Assembly (NCBI GenBank): GCA_031772625.1
Contig: CM062817.1
Coordinates: 889,252,184-889,316,183, forward strand
DNA from: Pinus tabuliformis
Taxonomy: Eukaryota; Streptophyta; Pinopsida; Pinales; Pinaceae
Direction: 5' to 3'
DNA length: 64,000 bases
Part shown: positions 11,591 to 25,200 of the stretch, piece by piece
Numbering within the stretch: the first letter of the stretch is position 1
How the letters are laid out: every line of letters begins with the position of its first letter
The notes under the pieces: generated by a model
Seen by the model: only the letters and a program-made list of their open reading frames with translations
Database searches by the model: none
What the model was told of the DNA's origin: nothing
Position numbers and translations under genes: made by a program

Positions 11591-13505
11591 GCAGATTTGA
11601 GGGTTTTGAGATAGATCTAGGCCATGAAGGGCAATATCTTATCCCAAATACTTTTACAAGGCCAACCATTAAAGATTTTGCAATAAGTATGAAGATCTGA
11701 AGCAAAATGATTTCTTTTAGAACAAGGATTACAAGTTTTGGGGCTCCTAAGCCCAGATCTACCTTCTCCTAGCCCAACGCTAGTTCTATTGGGCCTAATG
11801 TTAGTTCTCATTGGCCCTAGATTCCCTTGCTCCATTTCTTATTTGAATATTTGATTTTCTGAAGCTAATCATTGGTGGGTTTTTGCAGAAAATTTGGCAA
11901 ATATTTGTGTTTCAGATATTGAAAATTTTTGGCACTTGAGCAAGTGATCTTCAAGGCCTAGGGCCTAAGGGTTTGATCTCTAAACCATCTTTCTTCTCAC
12001 TGTTTGCTACAGCAGTCATATATCTTTCTAATAGTGGTGAAAAACACATCTAAGTGGTTTGAAATTAACTAGAAAATTGCTAAATATATTAATAAGTCAT
12101 TTATGTTTGATGTGTATTAAGAATTTGGCCTAGATCTACATTTTGGGTCACTATTATCTCTGAATAATTTTGTTTCTGAAGTCTAAAATATAACAATGGA
12201 AAAATTTCATGTGGGTTAGCCTAAAATCAGTTCCTAAGTTGTCTAATACATTAAGGAATTAATTTCTTGAGTTGAGCATTCATCATTAGGCTTATTTCAT
12301 GTTTTAATTGTTGGCTGTAGCCTGTAATAAGTATATCAGATCTGATATAATTCCAGAAATCATATCATAAGAGGGTGAAAATTTTTGATAAGTCATGAGG
12401 GCAAGTTTGGAAAAATTTCGATAAATTTTTTGCATAAAGATATCATTGATAGCTTACTGTTTTCATTGTCATATTGATGTTGTCATAAAGTTTTTCTTAC
12501 TGCTGTCATAAAAACTAATTTCTGAAAATTAAGTACTCTATCATGGAATTGTGATAAAATGCATATCTTTTGTTTCATAAACTGAGTATTTTTTGAGCAT
12601 CTGTTGACATTGATTGCAAAATTTTTTGTTCTCTTTGGGCTATAACTGTATGAGAAAGATTTGAAATAAGCTTGTGTTCTAATTGTAATATCTTCAGGGG
12701 TTTAATTTTGAGTCTTCATTTAATAAAGCAAACATTTCATTTGGGTATTGGAAGTTTTTGCGACATAACCATCTTTTCATCCTTGAATCTAACTTCATCT
12801 CATCTTCTCATCATCTAGTGCATTTGCATAAATAAAAATTACTTCCAAGCATAAGCTTGGTCGATAAAGAGATAGGTATCCATCAATCTTTGCTTGAGAA
12901 GCTTGTTTTAATAATACTTAAAACAGTGACCTTGCAGACATCAAAGACACAACTCTCTGCAGCACCGGAGACACCGGGTATGTTAGAATTTCAGGAAAGG
13001 TATCGTTAATCACACCTTAGTGTGTTTTTCATTATCTTCTCTCCCCCAATTACTACGAAATCAGGCTCAACACAAAAAGGATTGAAAGATTCACATTTAA
13101 ATAGGCATTTAACTAAAATTAATCAAAAGTCTTGCATCTCACATTATTTTTAGGAATTACATTTCATATAAGATAAGTCATTCATCTAAGTAGCAGTTGC
13201 TAATCGATTATTTGATCTTAATTTCCCTAGCAAGATTGTAGACTCCATAAGGCACTAGTATCAATCGTTTAAATTCTAAACAAATCCTATAAGTCTTGCT
13301 AAATCTTAATCAAGTACTTGATCGCTTCAGTGTGTCTCCCGAACCAGTTGGTTCCCAACCAGTTCTTCTTCATTCCATTTTTCCATAGGGTATACCCCCC
13401 TTAGCCTGCTATAGGGAGACAGCTTAAACGGAGAGATTGGGGATCAGGATGATAGCCCCCGATCTAAGCGGTTCTCACAGTGCCCAGAAATTCTGTGTGA
13501 CAACA

Positions 13506-14100
13506 GGTCTGATGAAAAGAAGACCCGTGCTCTCCTTGAAGCTTGAACACATCAAAGCATCCAAATGGTTTACACACTTTTTTTTTATCTTTTTCTTTTT
13601 TTGTGGGTTGAAGGGATCTTGTTAAAACCTTGGTTTCTACTGTTATATTATACAAAGGCTAAATTACCTGTATATTCTGGGAGAGATTCGAGAAAAGTAT
13701 TTGTTGATGGAGAACTGAATTGGTAGATCTCATCATATTCGGCCATTTGTGCACTGGATGCCATAAACTACCTACTGATCATGTTGACAGGGCCCTCGTG
13801 GTGTAAGGTTGCAGCAGTGTGGTTCAATTACAAAAAGAATACTATAAATACTATCAAGCAGAACGTGGTGATCATTGGTGTTCACTCAAGCTGTTTGGTG
13901 GCCAGCTCAAGTGAGGTGTTCAGACTCAGCGAAAATAGAGTTTTATGTTATCATAATCAAAGATTCAGTCGACCAATCAATCTTTAATCTATCATTTCTA
14001 CAAAGTGCTCACATGCCAGTAAGGAATATTTCATAGCTGTGATCAAAATATTTGGATTCAGAGAATTGGGGTTCACTACAATGAAGAGACTAAAGTGATT
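13506..14100. other. Unassigned sequence between element A and the hAT repeats
   Basis: No gene recognised. A T-rich run lies near 13578. Short ORFs on both strands have no visible motif. Confidence 0.3.
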
Positions 14101-14702
14101 GATTTAGTCATGTGGTTTTTTTGGATACTTAATGGCGGTTTCCCAAATTACATCTCTCTAATGAGGCATTTACTTGTAGATGTATTGGTTATTAACTTAT
14201 TATACATTCATTAATATATCTAGAATATATTTTTTATGCGCTAGTCTTTTGTGTATTTGACATGTGTATGTCAATGTTTTAAAGACTCCGACTTCGACTC
14301 CGACTCGGCCGAGGATCGACTCCGACTCCGACTCCGAAACGGTAATGACTTGGCCGGCTCGATTTCAATGACTCGGTCGTTGTAAAAAATACATTAAATA
14401 TTTATTTTTTTTATAAAAAACATAATTTTAAAGATTTTAAACATAATTTTAAAGATTTTCATTCATGTTTCCAAACACACAGCATTATAATATAGATGGA
14501 AGACAACAAATGATCAAAGTAGGCTCATGAACCAATCCATTATATCAAAATGGTACCCAATGGCAATACATAGTCAACTGTCATACATGATCGAAGACTC
14601 AAAACAAAAAACACATAACCAAGGAGGCTAGAAATGGCCTCTACAACAAAAGTAAACTGTGACGGTGACCAGACTCCAGTACTAGTACTACAGTACTACT
14701 GG

Positions 14703-17315
14703 CTAGTAGCTACTGTCAGAGGAGCCAAGATCATGTCGATCAATCTCTGGATCATCATCATCAGAGTCAGACAGGGGGCCCCATGGCTCCTCTTCATCAT
14801 CATCATCATCCCCAACTGCAACTGTAGAAGTGGTACCACTAGCAGGTTGTGCAACTGCAGCAGATGCAAGCTGAGATAGAGTAGATATGCGGCTGCGCTT
14901 CTGTCGTGGCTGAGCAGAGGAAGCACCTACAACTGGAGTCCTTGCTGGCTGTGACACTGAGGCTGGTGGATTGGGATCTGCATTCAACTGAACAGGCTGA
15001 AGTTGAACAACATGTTCAAGTTCAACTGATGTCTCCATATCTAAATCTAAATCAAGATCCTCATCAGGATCAAACTCTGCTGGACAACTCTCCACTACCC
15101 AATCTGATGTTGGATCAATGTCTTCCAACACAGTGGGATCTGAATCAGGTCTTTTGTTCAGCAAATGGTTTCGTCTGAGCCGAAGGTTGTATTGGACATA
15201 AACTAGATCATTTAACCGTTTTTGATCCAAACGGTTTCTCTTCTTTGTGTGAATCCTCTCAAAGACAGCCCAATTGCACTCACACCCAGATGCACTGCAA
15301 GTTTGACTCAAAATACGAATTGCATACCTTTGCAATTCAGGACAATGGCCACCAAAGGCCACCCACCATTGTGCTGCAAAAAACATAGGAGTGTAATGAG
15401 TTAGCTCAACAAAATTACAAATTATATCTAACTTTCAAATTATAAATGATTTAACAAACTTTAAAAAAAAAGTAAAACTATTAAGAATTTGAAAATTGAA
15501 ATTTTTGTTTACCTGGCTCATCTGCTTCTCTTGCAATCTTTGCCAGGTTCTTCCCAAAGGTACCTGCTGCATTGCTGAAGATATTGGCCTATCGGTGTAT
15601 CTCCAGCTGATCAGACTCCAATGGGATCATGCGTTCAATGCAATCAACCAGTCCATCTCTGACCTCCCCCCTCAAAGCTCCTGACTCCTTAGCTTTATAC
15701 TGATACCGTGGGTTCAAAAAATACCCAGTTGCATGTATAGGGCGATAGAGTTGATTGTTCCATCTTTCATCAATGATTGCCCAAATGGGCCCATACTTTG
15801 CCACTCTATCCTTGTATACGTCTTTATTTGCTCCTTTGCTTGATCCATAGCCTCATAAATGAAGTCCATAGCCAACCTTTCCCCATCCACCAACCGCAAC
15901 ACCTTAACTAGTGGCTCAGCAAGCTTCACAATCTCTGTTGCCTTTCTCCAAAAAGTTTCTTCATGGACTTTCCTTTTCAATTCTTTGCCTTCTGGTTTGT
16001 TAGACCAATTGCTTTGATTCCATTCATCACTGGAAAACATCTTTTGCAAGTTTCTATGTTGGGAAAGCATAGATTGCAATGTCAAAAAATGTGTAGCAAA
16101 TCTAATGATGGCAGGCCTAATAATATCCTTGCCCCCAATGTGTTTCCTCATGAGGCTCAAAACCAATGTATGATTGTAGATAAATTTTGTTATGCTTTTG
16201 GCATGATCTATAGTGTTTTTGACCCAATCTAATTTTCCAATATCCTCAAGCATGAGGTCTATGCAATGTGCAGCGCATGGGGTCCAAAAGATGGTCTTGT
16301 GTTTTTCCTCTAACAGTTTACCAGCAAGAACATAGTTAGAGGCATTATCTGTGATGATTTGAACAACATTAGCCACCCCCACCTCCTCAACAACCTGATC
16401 CAATAGCTGAAACAACAAGTGGCCATCTTTTATCTTATTAGATGCATCAACTGATTTTAAAAACATGGTTCCCTGTGGGTAGAAGACAAGAAAGTTTATG
16501 ATGGTACGGTTTCTTTTATCAGTCCATCCATCTAACATGATGGTACACCCTGTTCTTGCCCATGAGTCCCTGAACTCTTACAAATACTCATTAATGGATT
16601 GAATTTCTTTCTGCAAACTAACCCCCCTTAGCTCATGCATAGTAGGGCCTTTGAAGCCTTTTCCAGCAGCATGTATGGCATCAAACATAGGCTCATAATA
16701 TGGTGAACGAGCAGCATTAAAGGGGATATCAGCATCATACCACCATCTAGCTATGTAATCACAAGCAGTCTCCCTCAATTCTGTCTTCCAATGGTCATCT
16801 AAAGTGGGTTGCATTTGAGTTTTACTAACTTCAGGACCATGTGCATCTGATGGAGAGGAGGGAGTGAAATAACTTTTGATAGTCACATCACCCTTTTTCA
16901 TTGACATTCTACCCTTTCCCTTATCTTGAACAGAACCAAAAGAGGGAGGAACATATCGGAAAGGGTTGGATGTATCAGTTTGAGGGATAGAGGAAGAACC
17001 CTCAAAATCATAATGGGGGTTGGCAGCCATCGTTTTTTGTATCTCCCTCTTCCTCCCAATTTCAGCCTGTATGTCTCTTTGCCTAGCCTTATCTTCTTTA
17101 AATTTCTCAAAGCTGGCCAACAAATTCTTCCTAATCTCCCCAATTTCTGGTGAGGTACATGGGGTAATTTGGCCTCTAATCCCTGCCAAGTGTTGTTTCA
17201 GCCTATTAATGCCCCCAGGACCTTCCTTGATTTTCCTATGGCAAAATTTGCATTGCATTTGACTATCAACCATTTCAACATATGCCCAAGCAGGATCTCT
17301 TGCTCTAGGTGCCAT
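14703..17315 (-). pseudogene. hAT transposase (BED zinc finger, DUF659, hAT dimerisation), decayed
   Basis: Starts at ATG 17315 (MAPRARDPAWAY). Exon 1 carries a BED-type finger (Cys22, Cys25, His42, Cys53), a Ser/Lys-rich linker, and the DUF659/catalytic region with MLDGWTDKRNR, QIITDNASNYV and FWTPCAAHCIDLMLED. Exon 2 (15373-14703) begins AQWWVAFGG and holds the C-terminal dimerisation block (SGCECNWAVFERIHTKKRNRL), then an Asp/Glu-rich acidic tail. The 139-bp intron has a GT donor and CAG acceptor and restores the expected EPAQWW joint. Damage: TAA at 16578-16580, a one-base frameshift before VYKDRVAKYGPIW near 15820, and TAG near 15588, where the family continues. The transposase cuts and joins DNA at the element's ends; this copy is inactive as read. 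Confidence 0.88.
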
Positions 17316-17699
17316 TTTTTGACTAGGAAATGAAAGCAAACAATCTGAAAATGAAAAAAAAAAAAAAAAAAAAACTTGATTCAATGTTCATTTATTTGAC
17401 AAAAAACACTCTCTAAGATTTCTAGATATGCACCTAAAATTTACTAAGCAAAAACAGATTTATAGAGGTGAAAAAAATACCTCCAAGCACAAACTGCCTC
17501 CTCAAGCTTGCTCCAAGAATCAGCTCCTCAATGCGCTCCAAATGGCTGCCCAAGAAGCTCCGCACTCCAGCTACAATGCTCCTCCAAGACTCCTCACTGC
17601 TGCTCCAGAACAAGCTCAAGAACTACTCACTAACTCTCAAAGAAGACTCTCACTCAAATGCATAAGATCGCTGTGAGTGAATGAGAGCACTTGGGTGTG

Positions 17700-17706
17700 T
17701 TATATA
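17700..17706 (-). promoter_or_regulatory. TATA-like box of the hAT transposase
   Basis: TATATAA on the minus strand lies about 385 bp upstream of the transposase ATG, at the inner edge of the subterminal repeats. Position and sequence suit a core promoter; no start site can be seen directly. Confidence 0.5.
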
Positions 17707-17881
17707 GGGTTTGGGGGGGGGGAATGGACCCCAAAAATCATTTAGTAAATTCATAGACCTATTTGGAGTCCAAACCAACCAAAAAACCATTTAAAAATCC
17801 ATTAAACTTTTATAAATCCGTTGTTTGACGTGTTGCTGGGCGGTTTCATGTGACTCGGCCGAGTCATAACGGAAACGGCCG

Positions 17882-17933
17882 AGTTGGCCGAGTCACCCAT
17901 GACTCGGCCGAGTCATGGGTGACTCGGCCAACT
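17882..17933. repeat. 52-bp perfect palindrome in the hAT subterminal region
   Basis: The sequence equals its own reverse complement over all 52 bases, centred on CTCGGCCGAG, with outer arms AGTTGGCC and GGCCAACT. It could extrude as a cruciform or bind a dimeric protein. Further GGCCGAG motifs flank it. Confidence 0.9.
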
Positions 17934-19170
17934 GAACCGTTTCCATGGCCGGGTCATAACTTGGGCCAATAACTCGGATCAACCAGGCCGTTTCGGTTTC
18001 GAAATGGCCGTTTCTTAAAACACTGGTGTTTGTACAAACTTTATAACAAATGTTGTTTTTTGGGTCAAAACCTTGCAAATGGAACTTAATAAAATCAAAA
18101 TGAGCTTTTAAATCTTCTATCTTTGGTTCTGACCATTAATGGAGTCAAACAGATGTACACATTGGTTAGTTAGTTGAGAGACATAAGTTACAACTTTCAT
18201 AATTTTTTTAAATTTTGTATCTTTGATTTAGTTACGTGTTATTTTTTGATACTTAATGGTGGTTGCCCAAATTACATCTCTATCATGAGACATTTCTGCG
18301 CTAGTGTTTTGTGTGTATGTACAAAGTTCCTAACAAATGCTTTTATCTTTTGGGTCAAAACCTTGCAAATGAAACTCGATAAAATCAAAAGTTAGTTTTA
18401 AAATCTTCTACCTTTGGTTCTGACGTTAAGTATTTAAATATTCTACCTTTGGTTCTGACCTTAGGAGTCAAGCAGGCGTACACATTGGTTGGGTGATTGA
18501 GAGAAATATATTACAATTTTCATAATTTTTCTTTTAAATCTTCTATCTTTCACTTTTATTTCTAATGGAGGTACACAGTCGTAGACATCAGTTGAGTGAT
18601 TGACAGACATGATCTTTTATTAATTTATGCTTGGCAGATCTTCTCCTGTCATGTGGCATTTCTTGACTCGCCAATTCTACCCTCCATATGAGTATCATAT
18701 AACAGTAATTAAAGACAAAGTCATAATATGAAATGACCACTCCATAAGGTATAAATGAAAAGGCATCTCTTTATCAGTTTATGAATTGTTGGGAGTATTA
18801 CCAACTCATACCTACTAAATTCATTTGTATTTTTTACAAAAAAATGGATCGACAATTATTCTATATCAGTTGTTATATGCCATGTCCACTGCACGCTGGC
18901 TTTCATTAGCAATAAGGGAACCATGCAAATAGGCTATCAGATTCATTTGTGCATGTATTTCATAGCATACATAAATGTAATAATAGAAACAAGCACCGCA
19001 ATGTCTTGCATATGCAATCTAAAAATTGTTCACATTAATTAATAATTATTAAAAAGACTATTAGCAACAGCTATCTGTAATATGATAATATCACATGCAG
19101 ACTGATCACATATTCAAGATAGGATCTGACTACTGCAATTAACTATCGAATACACTATTAGAGAGTATAC

Positions 19171-19255
19171 CAATTCTGTCATAAATGCTTGTTTGTTGAG
19201 GCCTTCTAAAGCAGTATTTGCTGCTTCGAGAATACGGGCCAGGTATGCCACAACA
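19171..19255 (-). CDS. SEC10: SEC10 exon f (28 codons)
   Basis: The first base completes the split Arg codon, then [11 protein letters not shown] through [13 protein letters not shown] acceptor, GTATAC donor. The next expected exon is not found to the left in this window. Confidence 0.92.
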
Positions 19256-22200
19256 CTGTCCACAACAAATGATGGTTTTATGATCAGAAAAAATAACTAG
19301 TTCAAGATTAAATAATTTAAACCAATGCATACAATAAAAGTTGATTAAGACAAAGCATCTTCTACACACCGAGTACAAGCAACTGTTGGACGATGGTCTG
19401 GGGTATTTCCATCATCTGGAGACCGATAATCAGTTGACTTCTGCTCAGCAGCCAGAAGACGATCCACCTAGCACAACATTCAAAATAATTAACATTTTTT
19501 TCTCTCTGATTATTTTTCAAAAGGAGATTGAGTAAAAACAGCTGGAGAATCTGTTCTCAAATGATGTAACATAGAACAGAGTTGCTCAAAGTCAAAACAT
19601 CTGTTGCATATAGATTATTAAATCACAGAAAAGGCCATTACAACCAAACACATTAACGGGATGTAAAGAACAAGTGCCATGAGCCTTGAAGCAGCCTTCC
19701 CAAACCAAACATAGAAATTTGAATAATTCAATGTGCCGCTAATGAGGATGGTAACTACAATAGTTTCTACGCATAAACAATATCCTTATGTGTGTGTGTG
19801 TGTGTGTTACTTTTCTTTCTAGTTCACCATCTTGTCTGCAAAATTTAATGACAGAAGTGGAATGGAAGAATAAGTAACTAAATAATGGAGATATTTTCAA
19901 GACTCCGATGTAGAAGAATAGGTAACAATAGATTGAGGAAGGAGATGACTTGAATGAGAGGCTACCTGTGAGCATCAAAAAAGGCAGTGATATTTGTCAA
20001 GATGACCAGGGGATCAAGGTCAAAGATTAGACTAAAATGGCAGGGGAAGACTGTGCCAAATGGTCTCTGGAGAGTGATGGAAAGCTGCACACAACTCATG
20101 CCTCCTTTACAAAATGAGAGGCATCACATGCAGAAGAGGCCAGTAATGGTGTGATATATGGAGGGGTTATGAGGTGGGATTATGGAAGAGGGCATGATGA
20201 AGTTGTCTGTGTTGTGCCTTGCAATCATTGTTACACCACCAATTCATAGGGTAGGACCCATTGTTTGGGGAAGGAGATGAAGGCTGGTAGAACAAGAAGA
20301 TGACTTTAAGGTTCCTTCCTGGATGGTAGAGGAAAGGTAATCATTTTTGGAGGAGACAGACTCCAGGGGAAAGAAGCATCAAAAAGGGGGAGGAGTTGGT
20401 GGGGATGGGAAGAGAGTGCATTTGTATTTTCTCCAAAATAAAATAATGCAGCAAATATAAAAATACTGACCTTAAAAATATTTCCCCCTCCACAGATATA
20501 TATACATATATATAAATCAAAAAAGTCTCCTTTTTGAACCCTGGTCATCTCCACACTATCAAAATACTTTAACCAACTCTTCGAATAGAGACCTTGAAAA
20601 ATAAAGTGACCAAAAATTCGTTTGAGCTTTCAGCCTAAACAAACTGAAAATATATCATGAACCCTGCTTTACAGGTTCTATTTGCATATGCAGGAGGAGG
20701 CTAAGGCAAATTGCAGGGGTTCAATGCACACAGTATTAGAGAGAACCAAGATCGTCATAGACACGTGAATGAATCGATCCTGTAGCACCTCAAAAAGAAC
20801 CCAAGTTCATGGAGGGAACCTAGAAAATGTGCCATGCAGCTTGGGGAGGCTGCATTCCTTGCAACACAGTACAAGATTAAATCATTAAACTACCAAAGAC
20901 AGACTCAACTCAAAGACGAGCCAAAAAATGGAGAAATATTTTACTTCAATGGATGGCTAGTTTGAGCTGTGAAAAATCGCTTGAAATGCAGTAACTGGAA
21001 TTTATTCTCCTAACAGAATAATTATGAAGTTTATTTGCTACAGCAAACAATGAATAAATTGCACTGCAATTTCTTCACCATAAAAATATTGCGGAAAATA
21101 AAAACAAAAACTGAGAAAATAGAGCACACACACAATCAAATTTGACAAAGTTATTTTTTGGACAAATGTCCCCAGAAAAACCCAATGAAGGGAAACCGGT
21201 GCAGCAGATGAGGGTTTTATTATTATAGCAGCAGCAAATCTGAGTACAAAATCCGGAAGCCCAAACTGGCAATCCACAACAAGATAATCTGGCCAAAATT
21301 ATTAGAGATAATTTTCTCTCTCTCCTCAAGCAATCCCGGCACAACTTAGCTTCAGAAATTGGCTCTTCTGGAACCCCTACATAGGCCTCTGTGCAACCTA
21401 TAACTCGCACTCGTAAAAACTGCGTCTAATCAAGTTGTTCTACCTACTGTTGACTCTGGAACCAATTCTCCGGCCCTCTAAAAACTTTCTTGGCCTCTAG
21501 AAGTTGAATTGACCTCCTGTCCAGCAAAATTGAACTGCCTCTATGAAACTACCTGCATAGCCTTTTGAGGAATAACTTGGCCTCCTGCTGTTGACTCTCC
21601 CAAACTGGAAATCTCCTTCGGATATGTTGTCTTTGCTCCCTCTTACACCCATGTCCCTTCTAGCTCGAACTCTTCTTCCCTGCTGCTATTGGATAGCTCG
21701 ATCTGCCAAGGAACTCACTCTTCCTATGTATCTTGCTCCAACCCCATCAACCTCCTCTTATAATCTCTAGTTGGCTCACCAATGACCATGATTAAATCCC
21801 CATCAAAGGTTAAGATCATCTCTAAGTCGATCCATGTGAGTTTCTAGAGAATTCTCACCTTTCTCAATCAATTGTTGTTAATCATTTTCCCTAAGTTAGA
21901 CTTAGCAAAATTTTAATCACTGATTAATTAACTTAATTGAGCTGCTTCTAGGTGGATTTTCCAAAAACGATATCTAGGTTCTAGAGTCATAGTGTTTCAT
22001 AGTCTCTCTAACCAAAATCGAGATTAGAACACCATCTGATGCTACAAAAACTAGCACTCCCTCTTAGCGAGGAAAGTGTTCATCCAATCTCCATAACATC
22101 CTCCATACACACTGCAGATGATTGACAATTGTAACAATCTGCCACTACCCACCAAGCTATTGTGCAACTCTTATTCATTTGCCAAATTGTAGTCGAACCA

Positions 22201-25200
22201 AACTTGCATCTTCATTGTTGTTGACACTGCACTGTACACCCTGTACGGTTGCCAACTTTGCATTGTGCTGCAAGTAATCTCATGTTGTTGCTGCTGCAAC
22301 TACTGTAACTGAGAATTGAATCTTTGAATCAACTTTGTCTATGGACTACAACGATCTCATGAATCACTAGCTGCTACCAGTCTCTGCATTGTCCAGTGAG
22401 TCTGTTTACACTGCCACCGCATTGTGCTCCTTGGCATCTGACTTCAACTAGTATTGCAACTATCCCTCAAGAACTAACTGTGTCATCTGACACTAATCAA
22501 TTTGCTACTAATAACTACGGGCCCCTATAGCAAGGGTATTGATCTAGGAGGAAACACATGCCCGATGTTAGACATTTGTCCGATGCTCAAAAATTGTATG
22601 ATGCTACCCTTAAGAGATCCTGCCCAGCTCTGCACAACTTTGGAGTCTAGAGCTCAATGTCTCCCCACCTCTCTCCTGAAGGTATAGCTGCATAGAGACC
22701 GAAATCTTCCTCCAACCTAGAGTACAACTGGTCAATCTCAGCAGTGTGAAAATTCTATCACTGCAACAATTGATTTATTTTACCTACTTATTTCCCGATA
22801 AGTTATTTATGAAAATCCTTCAATAAACATTAAAATAAATGCTGATGCAGATATCACATCATAATACAGAAACAAACACATGCACAAGAATTAACACAAC
22901 GACACAAACATTTTGGACAATCAGTCCCTAGAAAAACACAATGTGGGAAAACCGGTGCAGCAAGGGAGGATTTTATTATTCAACAATTCTTCAATACAAC
23001 TAGGTGCCAAACTGGCTTACCCAACGGACAGAAAATTCTTCAGCACTCCCCCCAGTCTCAGCGTCAACCTGGCTAAACTCTGCATAGCTCCCAGACCCTC
23101 TGCGTCAGCCCCTGCCTCTTTGTGTCACCCACGCAGGCCCTCCAGTGACTACACAGTTTGCAGCCTCTACGTCTACCTCTCCAACCTTTGTGTTGTTCCC
23201 CTGGTGCTGTTCCCGACTCTCTGTTCTGTACTTGCTGCCTCCTGCTGCTCTCCAGACCACTAGTTCGAATTCCTCAGCTAACCCCGCTGCAGAAATCTAA
23301 CTGACTGGTCTCCCTCAATGTGTTCTCCAACTGACTCTCAAGCCTCTTCTTATACCTTTCTTGTTGATCCTTCAATGGCCAAGATTAAATCTTTAATCAA
23401 TGGCTAAGATTAGATTTGGCTTGATCCATGACTTTCAGAACCTTCTAACCCAGTTTTATATTAATACCCATTAATATTTTATTTTTCCTAAGTTTAGACT
23501 TAGGAACTCCATTAAAAATATTAATTATTTTAATATCTCCCAAACCGGTTAGAATTTGCTCAAACCATTTATGGGTCTTGGAGATCTCATGTGCTTTAGC
23601 CTCTCCACCAATTTTCTTGGCTAGAGCACATTCGATGCTACGCCAAATCAACACTCCCTCTTAGCGAGGACTGTGCTCTAGTAGTACTCCACACTGAGCA
23701 TTACTCTGATCATACGACATCAGTACCTGTGTTGATGCTAAGCCTCCCTACCCAACATCCTCTACACTATTGCATCCTGTACTGGTGCCCATGGCTTTAT
23801 CACTGCCATTGCTACATCTATACTACAGCTCCCTTTGCATCTGTGTTGCTGCTGGTCCATCTTCCCAACATTGCAACTCTCTCTGCATATGTGTTGCTGC
23901 TGGTCCTTCTTTCCAACACTACATCTGCACTACAAACTCCTCAACATGTTGCATCGTGCGACTGCACTGCAACATCATACCCATTTCTGCTACTGAAATG
24001 GATTCTTTATCATCCCCATCTTCTCCCTGAAATAATCAAACTCGGTTCTTCTAAGGGCCTTGGTAAGGATGTCTACCACCTGTTCTCCTGTAGGAGTGTA
24101 ACTCAACTATACAGCTCCTCGTTGGACACAGTCTCTGACAAAGTGACACTTGATATCAATATGCTTTGACCGATCGTGAAACACTGGATTCTCAACGAGC
24201 TTGATGCAACTCTAATTATCACACATGATCCTGGTCGCCTCCATCTTTCTTCTTAATAGGTTCACAAACAGTTTTCTAAGCCATGTGGCCTCGCATGAAG
24301 CTGTGTTTGCTGCCGTATATTCTGCCTCAGCTGAGCTCAGAGCCATGGATTTTTGTTTCCTACTGCACCAGTTGGTCATTCCTGATCCAATGTTGAAACA
24401 GTACCCAGAGGTACTTTTCCGATCCACTGAACTTCATGCCCAATTTGCATCAGTAAACCCACTCAACCTAATATCCTTACCCCTGGTGTACAAGAGTCCA
24501 TAATCGATTGTTCTCTGTAAATACTTGAGAATATGTTTGGCTGCTTCCCAGTGCACCCTCTTCGGCTCCACCATGAACTGACTAAGGGTGTTGACAGCAT
24601 AGCAAATGTCTGGCCTGGTATTGACCAGGTACATCAGGGACCCTATGAGCTGCCTATATAGGGTGGGATCAACATCTTTGTCTTTTGATGCATCAATCTT
24701 CTTCCAATTAGTTATCATTGGAGTAGCCATGGTTCTACAGTTGTTCATCTTGAATCTCTTCAAGATTTTTGTAGCATATCTCCCTTGCACAAGGAAGATG
24801 TCCCCCTTTTGATGCCAAACTTCCAGCCCCAAGAAATAATGCATTCGTCCCAAATCCTTCATGTCGAACTCTGTGGCTAGATTCTTCTTGCAGTGCCCTA
24901 TGAGCCTAGATGATCCAGTCAAGAAGAGATCATCCACATATAATACTAAGATTAGAAGCTCATTATTTACAACCAGATAGTAGAGATTTGGATCTGTGTC
25001 ACTCTTGACAAATCCCATTTTCTACAAGTAGCCATCGATTCGCCCATACCACACTCTAAGTGCCTGTTTCAGCCCATACAAGGCTTTCTTCAATCTGCAT
25101 ACATGAGAATTCTTCTCATGTGTCTCAAAGCCCTCTGTTTGTTCAATGTATACCTCTTCTTCTATCACACCTGAGAATATGTTTGGTTGTTGCCCAGTGC

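Larger units (their letters stand above)
2580..13505 (+). mobile_element. Gag-only LTR retrotransposon A (TR-GAG/LARD-like), decayed
   Basis: The element reads left to right: 5' LTR remnant ending at 3204, TTTT spacer, PBS at 3209, gag pseudogene, and a very long 3' LTR from 5316 to 13505 that contains nested Copia A. No protease, reverse transcriptase, RNase H or integrase lies between PBS and 3' LTR, only about 2.1 kb. Both LTR 3' ends finish in GACAACA and the 3' LTR begins TGTTGACC, the same ends as element B at 27398-35650. This makes A an older relative of B. The 5' LTR start is not identified, so the left limit given is approximate. It must be moved by another element's enzymes (inference). 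Confidence 0.7.
5316..13505 (+). repeat. 3' LTR of element A, interrupted by Copia A
   Basis: Begins TGTTGACC at 5316 and ends TGTGTGACAACA at 13505, both alignable to element B's LTR. Without the nested Copia insertion and one TSD it is about 4.1 kb, longer than B's 3.1 kb LTR because of a 93-bp tandem array. A TATA-like TTTAAATAGG near 10255 aligns with the TATA region of B's LTR and may mark U3/R. Sequence from 11591 to about 13400 is AT-rich and non-coding. Confidence 0.7.
14272..18025 (-). mobile_element. hAT transposon 1 with recognisable transposase
   Basis: Left terminus CAATGTTTTAAAG and right terminus (reverse complement) CAGTGTTTTAAGA form short inverted repeats of hAT type. The flanking 8-bp sequences GTGTATGT (14264-14271) and GTGTTTGT (18026-18033) are a target duplication with one mismatch. 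The 3.75-kb interior encodes a BED-finger/DUF659/hAT-dimerisation transposase on the minus strand. Subterminal regions are loaded with GACTCC and CTCGGCCGAG motifs, likely transposase-binding sites by analogy with Ac and other hAT elements. The element at 49985-51456 is its internally deleted relative. Confidence 0.92.
14101..18600. repeat. About 291-bp degenerate direct repeats, split by the hAT element
   Basis: Ignoring the hAT insertion, the blocks GATACTTAATGG, GCGCTAGT, GGTCAAAACCTTGCAAATG (18063 and 18354) and CTTTGGTTCTGAC recur at a spacing near 291 bp. This gives two clear diverged units and a fragment of a third. The hAT entered the first unit between 14271 and 18026. Confidence 0.65.

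Noticed and set aside
14696-14926. Alternative frames over the acidic tail of hAT 1
   Set aside because: Shadow frames of the transposase C-terminus; the transposase frame has the dimerisation domain.
17428-17676. 82-codon plus-strand ORF upstream of the hAT transposase
   Set aside because: It lies in the transposase 5' leader on the opposite strand and consists of low-complexity CTCC-type repeats.
17820-18000. CG-rich hAT end as a host CpG-island promoter
   Set aside because: The CG comes from repeated CTCGGCCGAG motifs that mark the transposon's subterminal region and recur in hAT 2.
19788-19808. TG repeat as functional element
   Set aside because: Ordinary short microsatellite in the intron.
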